40,906 nt of DNA from Romeriopsis navalis LEGE 11480 (GTDB lineage: Bacteria; Cyanobacteriota; Cyanobacteriia; Leptolyngbyales; Leptolyngbyaceae), in contig NZ_JADEXQ010000058.1 in the NCBI RefSeq assembly GCF_015207035.1, positions 1 through 40,906 on the forward strand, in the 5' to 3' direction. Shown piece after piece: positions 8,114-16,722 of the stretch (position 1 is the first letter of the stretch; the number at the start of each line of letters is the position of its first letter). The position numbers and the translations under genes are program-made. The notes under the pieces were generated by a model. That model was given only the letters and a program-made list of their open reading frames with translations, was not told where the DNA came from and did no database searches.

Positions 8114-10846
8114 TTACTTTTGAGCGGTGGCACAGGTCAGGGCTGATGCAATGACATCCCGCTGGGGTGAGTTGGTTTGGGCGATGATGCGAATTTCGCC
8201 GGAGGCGGTACGTTCCCACTGTGTTGCTTCAATTAATGGTTGGGGAATTGAAGCCGGGGTGATGGCAGCGGGTGGTTGGGCGATCGTGCCGGTGCGAATC
8301 GTCCGGTTGATTGCGCGAAAATCTTGCCAAGTTAGTGCTGTATCAATTTGTTCCGTGGGTCGGACGGGAATCCCGCCGCGTCCTGTGATGACAAATTTGC
8401 TGGCGCGATTGGGCGCGCAAGTTTGGGCAACTTGTTGGGCGCGATCGAGTAAATAATTTGGCAATTCCGCCACACCTTGTTCGGGGTCGGCGTTGAGCGT
8501 ATTAATCCTGATGTCGCCGTTAAACTGCACACCAAGGGCGGAACTGGCGGTAATGTCGCTGGCCGGGGTGAGCTGCGGTGCTGGCCGAATCCCGAGGACG
8601 TTCTGGCCATTGATTTCGACCTGGCCACCAAAGTTATTGGTGGAATTTGCGGTGATGTCGCTATTTTCTAGGGCGGGGCCAATTAGGAAAGGCGTATTAA
8701 TCGTGATATTGCCGCCCGTCGCGGTGCCGTCAGCATTGCCGGTAATTAAGCTCGCGTTGCGTAAGGTAACATTTTGGCTCCCGTTGATGGTGATATTGCC
8801 ACGATCGCCACCGCGACTGGTAGCGGTTAATGTGCCACCGTTATCCAGCAAGACGGAATTGGCTTGGATGGCGATATTGCCGACCGAGCCATTGCCTGGC
8901 AATGCCGATGAGCGCGAACTTGTGGGTAGATTGCTGACGTTAATCACGGCTCCATCGCGGACAATTAAGCGATCGGCGGTAACGCTGATTGTGCCACCTT
9001 GACCGGTTTGGGCTGGTGGTGGGACTGGGACATTCGGTGGTGGCAAAATCAAGACTGAAGTAGAGATCAAACCGCCAAGGCTCTGGGGATTGCCGCCCGC
9101 CAGTTCAACTGCTTTGACCCTGACGGTAATATCGCCGGCATCGCCCGACCAACTGGTGGCGGTGGCAATCTGTGCCCCGTCGCCGACAAAGAGTTGATCG
9201 CCAGAGAGCGTAATTGCACCGGCAGCACCGCTGCCGCCGCCACTGACCGTGGAGAAAATGCCACTGGGGCCACTGGGGCCGATACCGGTTATGGTGGAAT
9301 TTGTGGCTTGAATGGTGATGATGCCACCATCGCCCGGACCCCTTGTGGATGAGTTGATTTGGGCCCCGTTCGTGATACTCAATTGGTCACTGGTGACCGT
9401 AATCGGACCACCATTGCCGCCCGCACCACTGGCAAACAGGCCGCTGGCCCGCCTGACGCCACTACCGTCAAGATTGACACTTTTGGCAGTGATCGCCAGA
9501 CTGCCGCTATTTCCGCGTCCACTGGTGGCCGTGACGACTTGTGCGCCGTTGCTGACATTGAGGCTGTCAGTATTGATGGTGATAATACCGGCATCGCCGG
9601 TGGCTGTGCGGTTAATCACCTGAGAGAAAATGCCACTCTGGGCGCCCACCGCCGGAATCTCACCGCTGAGGTTGATTTGGCTGGCTTTGATCTCGACATT
9701 ACCTGCTTGACCAGCGCGTAGGGTCGAAGCGGAAATAATCCCACCATCACTGGCTTGGAGGAGTCCAGTGTTGAGCTTGATGTCGCCACCGATCGCCGTT
9801 GCTGCAGCGGTGAGGCCAATATCAGTTGAGACGAAGCTGGGAAAAATATTGCCGTTGCGCAGGCCCGTGACCAGAATGCGATCAGTGGTATTGATTGTAA
9901 TTGGTTGTCCCTGACCGCTGCCTAAAGTCAGACCGATGATCGCCGATCCGTCTTGGACTTGCAGTGATTTACCTTGAATATTGATCGCGCCATTGTTCGC
10001 GGTGCTACTGCTGGTGTCGATCGAAGCCGCGTTCGCTAAGCGGATATTGCCGAAGTCTGAGACCTGACTATAGCTAACCCCTAAGGTATTCGTCAGATCC
10101 ACGAGTTGAGCGGCGGTAACACTGCCAACTTCGATGCGCCCTTGGTCGGCGGTGAGATTCCCACCGTCGAGATTGACTTCCCCACCGATGAGGGCTAGGG
10201 TTTGGCCTGGATTTACCGCAAGACCGGCGGGACGAGCGCTCCGATTGATGGCAAAGCCCCCGCCGATCGCTAAATTATGGCCAGGCCCATTGACTTGAAT
10301 TGCGCCGGGGTTCGCGCCGTATTGTAGACCGACGGGAACGCTGACGGTTAGGAGTGGGGTGGGAGCTGTTGCACTGAAGGTGGTGCCGTCTTGGAACTGA
10401 ATGCTATCGGCGGTGCTTCCAAAGAAGGAGCCACCGAGTTGTAATGTGGCGCCGCTACCAAACGTGAGACCGTTGGGGTTGAGCAAGAAAAGATTGGCTG
10501 TCCCATTGGCCTGGAGTATGCCATCGATCGTGGAAGCACTGCCTCCGGTGACGCGGGCAAAGATATTTTGGATTGTGGCGGCATTGTTGTCGAAAAAGGC
10601 GGTTTCGCCATTGACCACAGAAAACTGCGTGAAGCTATGAAACAGGTTGCCCCCGACTTGAGTACCGCCGCTAAGGGTACAGGGTGTACAAGTTGCGCCG
10701 GTGGGAGTGACGATCGAGTTATTCGGTAAAGTCGTATCGCCGACGATTTGGGCTGCGGTTGGTAAAGCCTGTAGCCAAGCAGTCGCAGCAATCGGTAATA
10801 CCGAAAAAAGCCAATAGCGTTTGAACGAACGAACGGGGGCTGGCAT
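8114..10846 (-). CDS. Filamentous-haemagglutinin-type exoprotein (two-partner secretion)
   Basis: The 910-residue protein has a basic N-terminus and signal peptide (FKRYWLFSVLPIAATAWLQALPTAAQ, cleavage near 33). A TPS domain follows (about 35-160), with the NLFHSFTQFSV block, ANLFLLNPNGLTFG and repeated N-G-x-I strands. The rest is a long right-handed beta-helix of repeated INTDxLxVxNGAxIxxxT-like turns (about 200-790). The C-terminus carries the cyanobacterial tail SKFVITGRGGIPVRPTE followed by TWQDFR. Proteins with this N-terminus are secreted across the outer membrane by a FhaC/ShlB-type partner, which is not present in the window. Many cyanobacterial members are much longer, so this is a medium-sized one. 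The ATG at 10846 places the signal peptide directly at the N-terminus. It is the first gene of a probable operon with the CHAT gene. Confidence 0.92.
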   Translation of the reverse strand: MPAPVRSFKRYWLFSVLPIAATAWLQALPTAAQIVGDTTLPNNSIVTPTGATCTPCTLSGGTQVGGNLFHSFTQFSVVNGETAFFDNNAATIQNIFARVTGGSASTIDGILQANGTANLFLLNPNGLTFGSGATLQLGGSFFGSTADSIQFQDGTTFSATAPTPLLTVSVPVGLQYGANPGAIQVNGPGHNLAIGGGFAINRSARPAGLAVNPGQTLALIGGEVNLDGGNLTADQGRIEVGSVTAAQLVDLTNTLGVSYSQVSDFGNIRLANAASIDTSSSTANNGAINIQGKSLQVQDGSAIIGLTLGSGQGQPITINTTDRILVTGLRNGNIFPSFVSTDIGLTAAATAIGGDIKLNTGLLQASDGGIISASTLRAGQAGNVEIKASQINLSGEIPAVGAQSGIFSQVINRTATGDAGIITINTDSLNVSNGAQVVTATSGRGNSGSLAITAKSVNLDGSGVRRASGLFASGAGGNGGPITVTSDQLSITNGAQINSSTRGPGDGGIITIQATNSTITGIGPSGPSGIFSTVSGGGSGAAGAITLSGDQLFVGDGAQIATATSWSGDAGDITVRVKAVELAGGNPQSLGGLISTSVLILPPPNVPVPPPAQTGQGGTISVTADRLIVRDGAVINVSNLPTSSRSSALPGNGSVGNIAIQANSVLLDNGGTLTATSRGGDRGNITINGSQNVTLRNASLITGNADGTATGGNITINTPFLIGPALENSDITANSTNNFGGQVEINGQNVLGIRPAPQLTPASDITASSALGVQFNGDIRINTLNADPEQGVAELPNYLLDRAQQVAQTCAPNRASKFVITGRGGIPVRPTEQIDTALTWQDFRAINRTIRTGTIAQPPAAITPASIPQPLIEATQWERTASGEIRIIAQTNSPQRDVIASALTCATAQK

Positions 10847-11131
10847 AGCGCATCGCGGTGGAGAAAAAACGGAAAGTGGGAGTTGTGGATGAACTCAGGC
10901 ATCGCCGATCACACCGACAAACTCAGTCTTAGAATGCCCAAAAAGCGAATAGACGCACAATGTTCGAGATTGTGATGTCAGGTTTTTCATACAAATGGCC
11001 AGTCGTGGCATGCGTGCAATTGCCGCGAACACATGCTGAGACCGGCCAAATCAGGATTTGATCGTTAATTATGGAATTGGGGCCCTTTATCCAGATGACT
11101 TTAACTGGATGATTCTGGGATCTGGCTTGTG
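10847..11131. other. Intergenic region before the exoprotein operon
   Basis: These 285 bases lie between the first metalloprotease gene's stop and the exoprotein start, both on the minus strand. They should hold the exoprotein promoter and the transcript end of the protease. A weak hairpin with 6-base arms (ATCCAG 11089-11094, CTGGAT 11105-11110) lies just after the protease stop but has no T-run. No confident promoter could be picked. Confidence 0.4.
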
Positions 11132-12748
11132 CTAGAGATTACTCCAATAGCCATCGCCAGGAATGCCCCATTCGGTTTGATGGCGATCGTCCACTTGCTT
11201 GTTAGCGCGTTTGCGAGTGTGACTAAAGGCTTTGGGGGTACTCAACTCAAATTGGTTGGCGCTGGGTGAAACGAGATCAATCACCATTGTTTCGACTTGA
11301 GTCAATGTGATGTTGCTTGAGTCGCCGATCGCCGGTTGAGACTGGTTTTGTTTGACCATTGAGAGGACTGTGTCGATTACCTGACTTACGTTGCCTGAGT
11401 TGCCAAAGCCCTCAAATTGAATTGCTAGATTGAATCCGCCACTGTTTTGGTTGCCCGCTGCCTGGGGAGCGCTATCTGTATCCGAGATAGTTGAAAATAA
11501 ACCACGTTGATAAAACAAATCAGCAACTTTCTGCCACCAGCCATCACTATCGGCACCCCACCAATAGCCGTCGCCATGGGTGCCCCACTGATAAACCTGG
11601 CTGTTTTGAATCATGTCATTGATTGCACCAGTTGGTTCTTGCGTCAGTTGTTGGGCGTATTGTTGAGTCTGAGATGGGCTATTAAGCGCGTTATTCATCC
11701 AACTCAAACGTTGGTTATTGGCAAGATTGGGATTGAGTCTGCTTGCCAGTGCTTTTTTCGTTTGGTTATGAATTTGCTGGAAGTTAATCGTCGTCTCTTG
11801 GACATCCCAACCAATTACATCAAAGGCCGTCAAGTCTAACTGGGAAATCATCACCCGCTGCTTTTTCTTGAGCCGCGGCGACATCAAGCCCTCAGTGCCA
11901 TACTTCCAGTGGCTTGCCTGTTCGCCATCACCACCGAGAGACTGATCCAGTCCAGTGGCGAATTCTGCCAGAGCTGTTTCACCATCGATCGAAAAGTACT
12001 TCTTTCCACCATTAGATCCATAGGCTAAATCAATATCGCTCCATCCATCACTGGTATCGATGTTGTAGCGGTATAGATCAAGGGCGGTCGCATAGCTGAC
12101 TCGATCTTGAAGAAAGTCACGATATGCCGTGAGTTGATCGCCCTGTATCTCAACACGACTACCGATCCAACCGGGTTGATCAACGCCACTGACAAAGCCT
12201 AGTACGTGGCCGATCTCATGCATAACCGTGCTGAGATAATCTAAATCGTTGCCGCCCATTTTCCCCGATCGGGAATAATCATAGTTCCAATTGAATTTGC
12301 TATTACCGGCTAGGTTCCCGAGTAAAATGACGCCATCTAAACCTTGGTCATGTCGACCAATTAAGTTCAACGCCTTCGCATTTGCCCGAGTTAGATTAAC
12401 GTCCTCGATGGAGCGCGACGAGCGAAAGTTATCATCATCGCGGATGAACATATCATATACAACTCGAGATGAGAACCGCCTCAAATTCTGAACGGCAGTT
12501 GCATCATTCGCTGTTGTTTGATCGGCATCCAAAGCATTGTAGAAATCCTCATGATCAACATCTGCCTGAATTCCGGGTAATGCTCCACCAATCACGTCTT
12601 TAGGCAAGCTGCTAGAGGTGCCAACGTGGATATTTAGGGTGACGTCATCTTGGAGATAACTCGACCAAATTTTACCTGCAGTTTCGACGCCAACCATTTG
12701 CTGCAGTGTAATGTCTTGCCCGTAAGTAAAATTGAATTGTGTTGCCAT
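11132..12748 (-). CDS. Leishmanolysin-like zinc metalloprotease, paralogue 1
   Basis: The 538-residue protein has no evident signal peptide (starts MATQFNFTYGQ). Its zinc site is HEIGHVLGF (H177, E178, H181). The metzincin third His is absent directly after the motif. Instead H280 in ASHW, followed by M289 in LMSP, suggests a distant third zinc ligand and a Met-turn, as in leishmanolysin-type (M8) enzymes. It resembles the family annotated NF038122. The C-terminal third contains a Trp/Gly/Asp stretch (VYQWGTHGDGYWWGADSDGWWQKV) before LFYQRGLFS, and the protein ends with WGIPGDGYWSNL. It is the most divergent of three tandem paralogues and the only one starting MAT rather than MST. It is likely exported, by an unknown route, possibly type I. 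The substrate is unknown. The ATG at 12748 matches the N-terminus of the other two copies. Confidence 0.87.
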   Translation of the reverse strand: MATQFNFTYGQDITLQQMVGVETAGKIWSSYLQDDVTLNIHVGTSSSLPKDVIGGALPGIQADVDHEDFYNALDADQTTANDATAVQNLRRFSSRVVYDMFIRDDDNFRSSRSIEDVNLTRANAKALNLIGRHDQGLDGVILLGNLAGNSKFNWNYDYSRSGKMGGNDLDYLSTVMHEIGHVLGFVSGVDQPGWIGSRVEIQGDQLTAYRDFLQDRVSYATALDLYRYNIDTSDGWSDIDLAYGSNGGKKYFSIDGETALAEFATGLDQSLGGDGEQASHWKYGTEGLMSPRLKKKQRVMISQLDLTAFDVIGWDVQETTINFQQIHNQTKKALASRLNPNLANNQRLSWMNNALNSPSQTQQYAQQLTQEPTGAINDMIQNSQVYQWGTHGDGYWWGADSDGWWQKVADLFYQRGLFSTISDTDSAPQAAGNQNSGGFNLAIQFEGFGNSGNVSQVIDTVLSMVKQNQSQPAIGDSSNITLTQVETMVIDLVSPSANQFELSTPKAFSHTRKRANKQVDDRHQTEWGIPGDGYWSNL

Positions 12749-13052
12749 GGGTGTCTGATGAAAGTTGAACCGACTGCCTGAGGTTGGTAAGACACACCAT
12801 CATGAATTCTAAAAACAATCGAAATTGTTACACCTGAATGTTGTCATTATCATTCTTAAATATTGATTTAAGTTGGGCACTTATACGGAAAATGGTTGTG
12901 TTTTAGAGAAATTTAAATTCTTTTGTAATCATCTGTCAGAAGGGATCACGGCCTTTCTGACTGCCCTAATAAAAAGCTGTCTACAATCTAGATTGTAGAC
13001 AGCGAGATGAGTCGTTAAGTTAAACCGGTAGATGTTGCAAAGGAAGATTTTG
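12749..13052. other. Intergenic region between metalloproteases 1 and 2
   Basis: The 304 bases contain the terminator palindrome of paralogue 2 (12976-13003) and a second imperfect hairpin at 12935-12961 (GTCAGAAGG against CCTTTCTGAC, one bulged base). The AT-rich stretch 12800-12930 probably carries the promoter of paralogue 1. The conserved block found upstream of paralogues 2 and 3 was not recognised here. Confidence 0.45.
12976..13003 (-). terminator. Intrinsic terminator of metalloprotease 2 (28-bp perfect palindrome)
   Basis: The arm GCTGTCTACAATCT (12976-12989) and its exact complement (12990-13003) form an uninterrupted palindrome. Read on the minus strand, the stem is followed immediately by TTTTT (complement of AAAAA at 12971-12975). 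It lies 49 bases past the stop of paralogue 2. Confidence 0.85.
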
Positions 13053-14609
13053 CTAGATGCTCACATCCCAATAGCCATCACCCGGAATGCCCCAGTCAGA
13101 ACTATGATCGGGCTGATTTTTGACAGGTGTCTTACTTCCCTGGATGGAGAAAGACTTCGGCGTCTTCAAATCAAATGCATCATTTTGTAGTTGCATCAGT
13201 TGAATATCCCCAGTCTCCACTGTTGGGGCCGTATTGGATGGGGTATCGGCATTGCTAGTTGGTGTGTTGCTCCATTGAATGTTCAGAATAGGGCGACTGG
13301 GCACTGTTTCTGTTATCACGCTGCTGTAGTGATTCCCCATGCGGCTGAACATGTCTGCATTGCCAACATCACTAGAGGGCTGGGAGCTACCACCTTCAAC
13401 TGTCGAAAAGAGCGATCGCTGTTGGAATAGATCAACAATCTTTTGCCACCAGCCATCACCACCGGTGCCCCATTCATAGGTTATGCTGCGAGCAATCATG
13501 TCGATAACCGCCAGTGGTCGATCGCCACCAATCCAATATGCGGCGGCATCTTGGTAGTTCTGAACCCAGCTTGTACTGGTATTAAGCTTAGAGGCTAAGC
13601 TCTGAATCGCCTGGAATTCCATACTTGACCAGGATTGGGAGGCGGCGTTAGCGTTTATATCCCAGCCAATGACATCGAAGGCCCGCCGATCGAGATTAGT
13701 AATCCCTTGACGGCGACCAAAACGGGCGACTGGAGCCATGATGGAATGAGACTGATAGTAATCACTCTCTTCCCAGTGGCTACCTTGATAGCCATCGCCA
13801 CCATTGGCGATATCATCGCCATTTGCGAAATAGGCCAGTGTTGAATTGCCATCATTAATGGAAAACGTTTTCCAACCGCCTTGATAGCCATAGCTAAAGT
13901 CGGGGCTGTTACTCCATTTACTGTCGTTAAATCGGAATAAATCTAATATTGTGCCTTCATTGGCCCGCTGGGTGATTTCCGCATCATACTCCCACATGCG
14001 ATTAGCGTTAAATGCCTGTCGCACATCGCGCCAGCCGGTTGCACCATCGATGCCACTGACGAAGCCAAGGATGTGGCCAATTTCGTGTAGTGCCGTACTG
14101 ACATAATCTAGTTTGTTAGATGCAATAGAGCCGCCAGAGAAATCATAGCTCCATGGTGCAGTTTGACTCATAAGAATCAGCCCATCGATTGCTGCACCGT
14201 TAGTCGACAGTCCTAACGCCTTAGCATTCGCATTGGTAATATCAAGTTCAGACGCTTGCTTTTGAATGGAAGACTGGTTGCCAAGCCATGTGTAGTCATT
14301 TGTCATCCAGTCAAAGTTGACTGTTTGCGATGCGCCAGATGCTAGATTGTTTGTTGCCGTATAGTCATCATTACTACGGCGATCGTTGAACAGTGCATTG
14401 CGGACTTGGGAATAGGCTGTACTCGATCGGATACCGGGCAAGGCCCCACCAATGACGCCCTGTGGCAAACTGCTGGATGTACTAACGTGAATGTTGATCG
14501 TGGTATTGTCTTGTAGCTGTTGACTCCACAACTGGCCAGCAATTTCCATGCCGATCATTTGATTGAATGTGGTGCCCCTATCGTAAGTAAAGTTGAATTG
14601 TGTGGACAT
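13053..14609 (-). CDS. Leishmanolysin-like zinc metalloprotease, paralogue 2
   Basis: The 518-residue protein begins MSTQFNFTYD with no signal peptide. The zinc site is LHEIGHILGFVSG (H175, E176, H179). A candidate third ligand is H278 in QGSHW, and M291 in IMAP is a candidate Met-turn. The N-terminal 60 residues (IAGQ.W...LQDNTTINIHV.TSSSLP.GVIGGALPGI) are nearly shared with paralogue 3. A Trp-rich motif EWGTGGDGWWQKI precedes LFQQRSLFS, and the C-terminus is SDWGIPGDGYWDVSI. The conserved tail after a variable linker resembles an export or sorting element, but this is inference. The gene has its own terminator downstream and a conserved 33-base element upstream, so it is probably transcribed alone. 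It is closer to paralogue 3 than to paralogue 1, suggesting a more recent duplication. Confidence 0.88.
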   Translation of the reverse strand: MSTQFNFTYDRGTTFNQMIGMEIAGQLWSQQLQDNTTINIHVSTSSSLPQGVIGGALPGIRSSTAYSQVRNALFNDRRSNDDYTATNNLASGASQTVNFDWMTNDYTWLGNQSSIQKQASELDITNANAKALGLSTNGAAIDGLILMSQTAPWSYDFSGGSIASNKLDYVSTALHEIGHILGFVSGIDGATGWRDVRQAFNANRMWEYDAEITQRANEGTILDLFRFNDSKWSNSPDFSYGYQGGWKTFSINDGNSTLAYFANGDDIANGGDGYQGSHWEESDYYQSHSIMAPVARFGRRQGITNLDRRAFDVIGWDINANAASQSWSSMEFQAIQSLASKLNTSTSWVQNYQDAAAYWIGGDRPLAVIDMIARSITYEWGTGGDGWWQKIVDLFQQRSLFSTVEGGSSQPSSDVGNADMFSRMGNHYSSVITETVPSRPILNIQWSNTPTSNADTPSNTAPTVETGDIQLMQLQNDAFDLKTPKSFSIQGSKTPVKNQPDHSSDWGIPGDGYWDVSI

Positions 14610-14783
14610 AGTTGGTAGGTCTAAAGAAAAATCGGCATGGTAAATGCAGACCCTTTTCCAACATCAAATGAACCGGTTATGGATTTCGCCTAGATCGAAA
14701 AAACTTTGTTTGTCGCTGCGTTGAGTATTTTAGTCAGTGCGACGCTTTTGTTCTATACGCTACATTCTGTTATAAATACTCAC

Positions 14784-14816
14784 GAATTCCCAATCGTCTG
14801 ATCACGCAAATTCTAT
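14784..14816 (-). promoter_or_regulatory. Conserved upstream element of metalloprotease 2
   Basis: By eye, this 33-base block matches 16945-16977, upstream of paralogue 3, at 27 of 33 positions. Shared cores on the plus strand are GAATTCCCAA, CGTC and ACGCAAATT. It lies 175-207 bases upstream of the start codon, in the same orientation relative to its gene as the other copy. It may be a promoter or regulator-binding site kept after gene duplication. Confidence 0.5.
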
Positions 14817-15141
14817 GTTTAGGTGAGATAAAGCCGCAGGCGCAAATTGTGGGGATATATCAAGTTTTATCGGTGTTGTGCTTTTACGAGGCTTTATGCT
14901 CGTTTCAGAAATTATTCTAAGCCTTTGATCGTAAAGGTTGTGGGGCTTGTAAGATTGAGTCTTAGCGAAATCATGTTGCTGATAAAAATCAGTATCTTCG
15001 TCGGTAAGCGCATCAGGATCGCAATCAGTGTTGAAAAATTACATCATTGAGATTGAGTTCATTTGAATCATCCTGGAATCTTGCGCTAGCAACTTGCGAT
15101 TTTGTACGGCTGATTAAAAATATTTGATTTGTACCCATCAT

Positions 15142-15179
15142 AAAAACTGCTCAGGTTTATCGTGCCCTGAGCAGTTTTT
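15142..15179. terminator. Terminator of metalloprotease 3 (14-bp stem)
   Basis: The arms AAAAACTGCTCAGG (15142-15155) and CCTGAGCAGTTTTT (15166-15179) are exact complements around a 10-base loop. The A- and T-runs make it capable of acting in both directions. It lies 26 bases beyond the stop of paralogue 3 on the minus strand. Confidence 0.88.
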
Positions 15180-15204
15180 ACGATGTGATGAAGTGATTGA
15201 CCGT

Positions 15205-16722
15205 TTAGATTTGGTTATCCCAGTAGCCATCTCCCGGAATCCCCCAGTCAATTTGGTTGTCAAGTCCAGGTTGTTTAGCTATTTGTCCGACACTAATCGA
15301 AAATGCCTTAGGCGTGTTGAGATCAAACTCGCTGTTTTGGACTTGGACTAACTGCACCGATGTTGCTTGCACGGTGACGCCATTTTGCTCAATTGTCGAT
15401 TGCGCGTTGTCGTTAGATTTCTCCCATTGAACAGTCAGCTCCGGGTATGCCGGTGTGGTTGCACTGCTACTCCTGTTGGAAGTGACATTAGTTAATGGTT
15501 GTGCTGCTCCTAGATCAATTTTTGAGAATAGTGCCCGCTGCTGGAAGATCTGCTTGACCTTTTGCCACCAGCCACCACCATCAACGCCCCATTCGTAGAT
15601 GACACTTTTTTTAATCATCTGAGTGACGTCAGCTTCACGCGACTGGCGCAGACTCGAAACGGTTTGCGACTTATTGGCCTCCATCCATTCGATGCTGGTA
15701 TTGAGTTTGGCTGCCATCGCGGCTTTCGCTCGATCACGTAATGTACCCCAACTAACGGCATAATCATTGCGGACATCCCAGCCGATCGCATCCATTGCCT
15801 GGACATCCACCCAGCCGATCGACTGACGACGACCCCGACCCAGGGCGGGAGCCATCACAGAATTCGCTTGATACCATTCACTACTTTGCCAGTGGCTTGC
15901 TTGGTAGCCATCGCCGCCGTCATTGATGCTGTCGCCATTTGCAAAATAGCCTAGTGCTGTTGCACCATCATCAACTGAAAACTTCTTCCAGCCGCCAAAG
16001 TTTCCGTAGCTAAAGTCTGGATTGGCACTTGTGCGCTCAGCATTGAAGCGGAATAGGTCAAGCACTGTACCAGAATTCGCGCGGTTCCACAGCTTTTGCT
16101 CATATTCGGCCATCCGATTGCTCTGAAAGGCTTGCCACGCACTGCGGAGCTCACCGGGATTATCTAAACCGCTAACGAAGCCGAGAATATGACCAATCTC
16201 GTGCATCGCTGTACTGACAAAGTCGAGCTTTGTGCTGGCTGTTGTACCGGTAAATTTATAGCTCCAAGGTGCTGCTTTACCCATCAAGATAAAACCATCC
16301 AATGCCGAACCATTTGTTGCAATGCCAAGTGCCTTGGCATTGGCATTCGTCATATTTAGCCGCCTCAGCAGCCGCTGCCGGTTGTCTTGATCACTAATTG
16401 CTTCGTCGGCTTCGGTGACCCAGTCGAATTCGACCGCTTGGCGCCAGTCCTGGGAAAGATGCTGGCTAGCAGTGTGATCGAGGCTGCTAGTCCGATTGTT
16501 AAATAAGGCATTCCGGACATTTTCATAGCTCACCCGGGACTTCATCGCCGGCAGTGCGCCCCCAATTACACCCGCTGGTAAATCGCTCGAACTAGCAATA
16601 TGGATGTTGATGGTTGTGTTGTCTTGCAGATAATGGGACCAAGCCTGGCCCGCAATTTCCATTCCCAACATTTGGTTATAGGAAACGCCTTGATCGTAGG
16701 TGAAATTAAATTGTGTCGACAT
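15205..16722 (-). CDS. Leishmanolysin-like zinc metalloprotease, paralogue 3
   Basis: I place the start at the ATG ending at 16722, giving 505 residues beginning MSTQFNFTYDQG exactly like paralogue 2. An in-frame ATG at 16797 would add 25 residues not seen in the other copies. The zinc site is MHEIGHILGFVSG (H174, E175, H178), with a candidate third ligand H277 in QASHW and M290 in VMAP. The Trp-rich internal motif is EWGVDGGGWWQKV before IFQQRALFS, and the protein ends IDWGIPGDGYWDNQI. A Gln/Asn/Ser-rich linker (about 400-450) separates the catalytic half from the tail. It is followed by a strong terminator and preceded by the conserved 33-base element, so it is probably monocistronic. The substrate is unknown. 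Confidence 0.87.
   Translation of the reverse strand: MSTQFNFTYDQGVSYNQMLGMEIAGQAWSHYLQDNTTINIHIASSSDLPAGVIGGALPAMKSRVSYENVRNALFNNRTSSLDHTASQHLSQDWRQAVEFDWVTEADEAISDQDNRQRLLRRLNMTNANAKALGIATNGSALDGFILMGKAAPWSYKFTGTTASTKLDFVSTAMHEIGHILGFVSGLDNPGELRSAWQAFQSNRMAEYEQKLWNRANSGTVLDLFRFNAERTSANPDFSYGNFGGWKKFSVDDGATALGYFANGDSINDGGDGYQASHWQSSEWYQANSVMAPALGRGRRQSIGWVDVQAMDAIGWDVRNDYAVSWGTLRDRAKAAMAAKLNTSIEWMEANKSQTVSSLRQSREADVTQMIKKSVIYEWGVDGGGWWQKVKQIFQQRALFSKIDLGAAQPLTNVTSNRSSSATTPAYPELTVQWEKSNDNAQSTIEQNGVTVQATSVQLVQVQNSEFDLNTPKAFSISVGQIAKQPGLDNQIDWGIPGDGYWDNQI

Larger units (their letters stand above)
14610..15204. other. Intergenic region between metalloproteases 2 and 3
   Basis: The 595 bases contain the terminator of paralogue 3 (15142-15179), the conserved upstream element of paralogue 2 (14784-14816) and AT-rich sequence with TATAAA at 14771-14776. 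A plus-strand reading frame of 67 codons at 14847-15050 has no recognisable similarity and is not called as a gene. Confidence 0.5.

Noticed and set aside
14847-15050. Plus-strand frame of 67 codons in the intergenic region between metalloproteases
   Set aside because: No similarity to known proteins, no ribosome site, and composition like the surrounding noncoding sequence.
11132-16722. PEP-CTERM or other sorting tail on the metalloproteases
   Set aside because: No PEP motif followed by a membrane helix and basic end. The C-termini are WGIPGDGYW plus a few residues.
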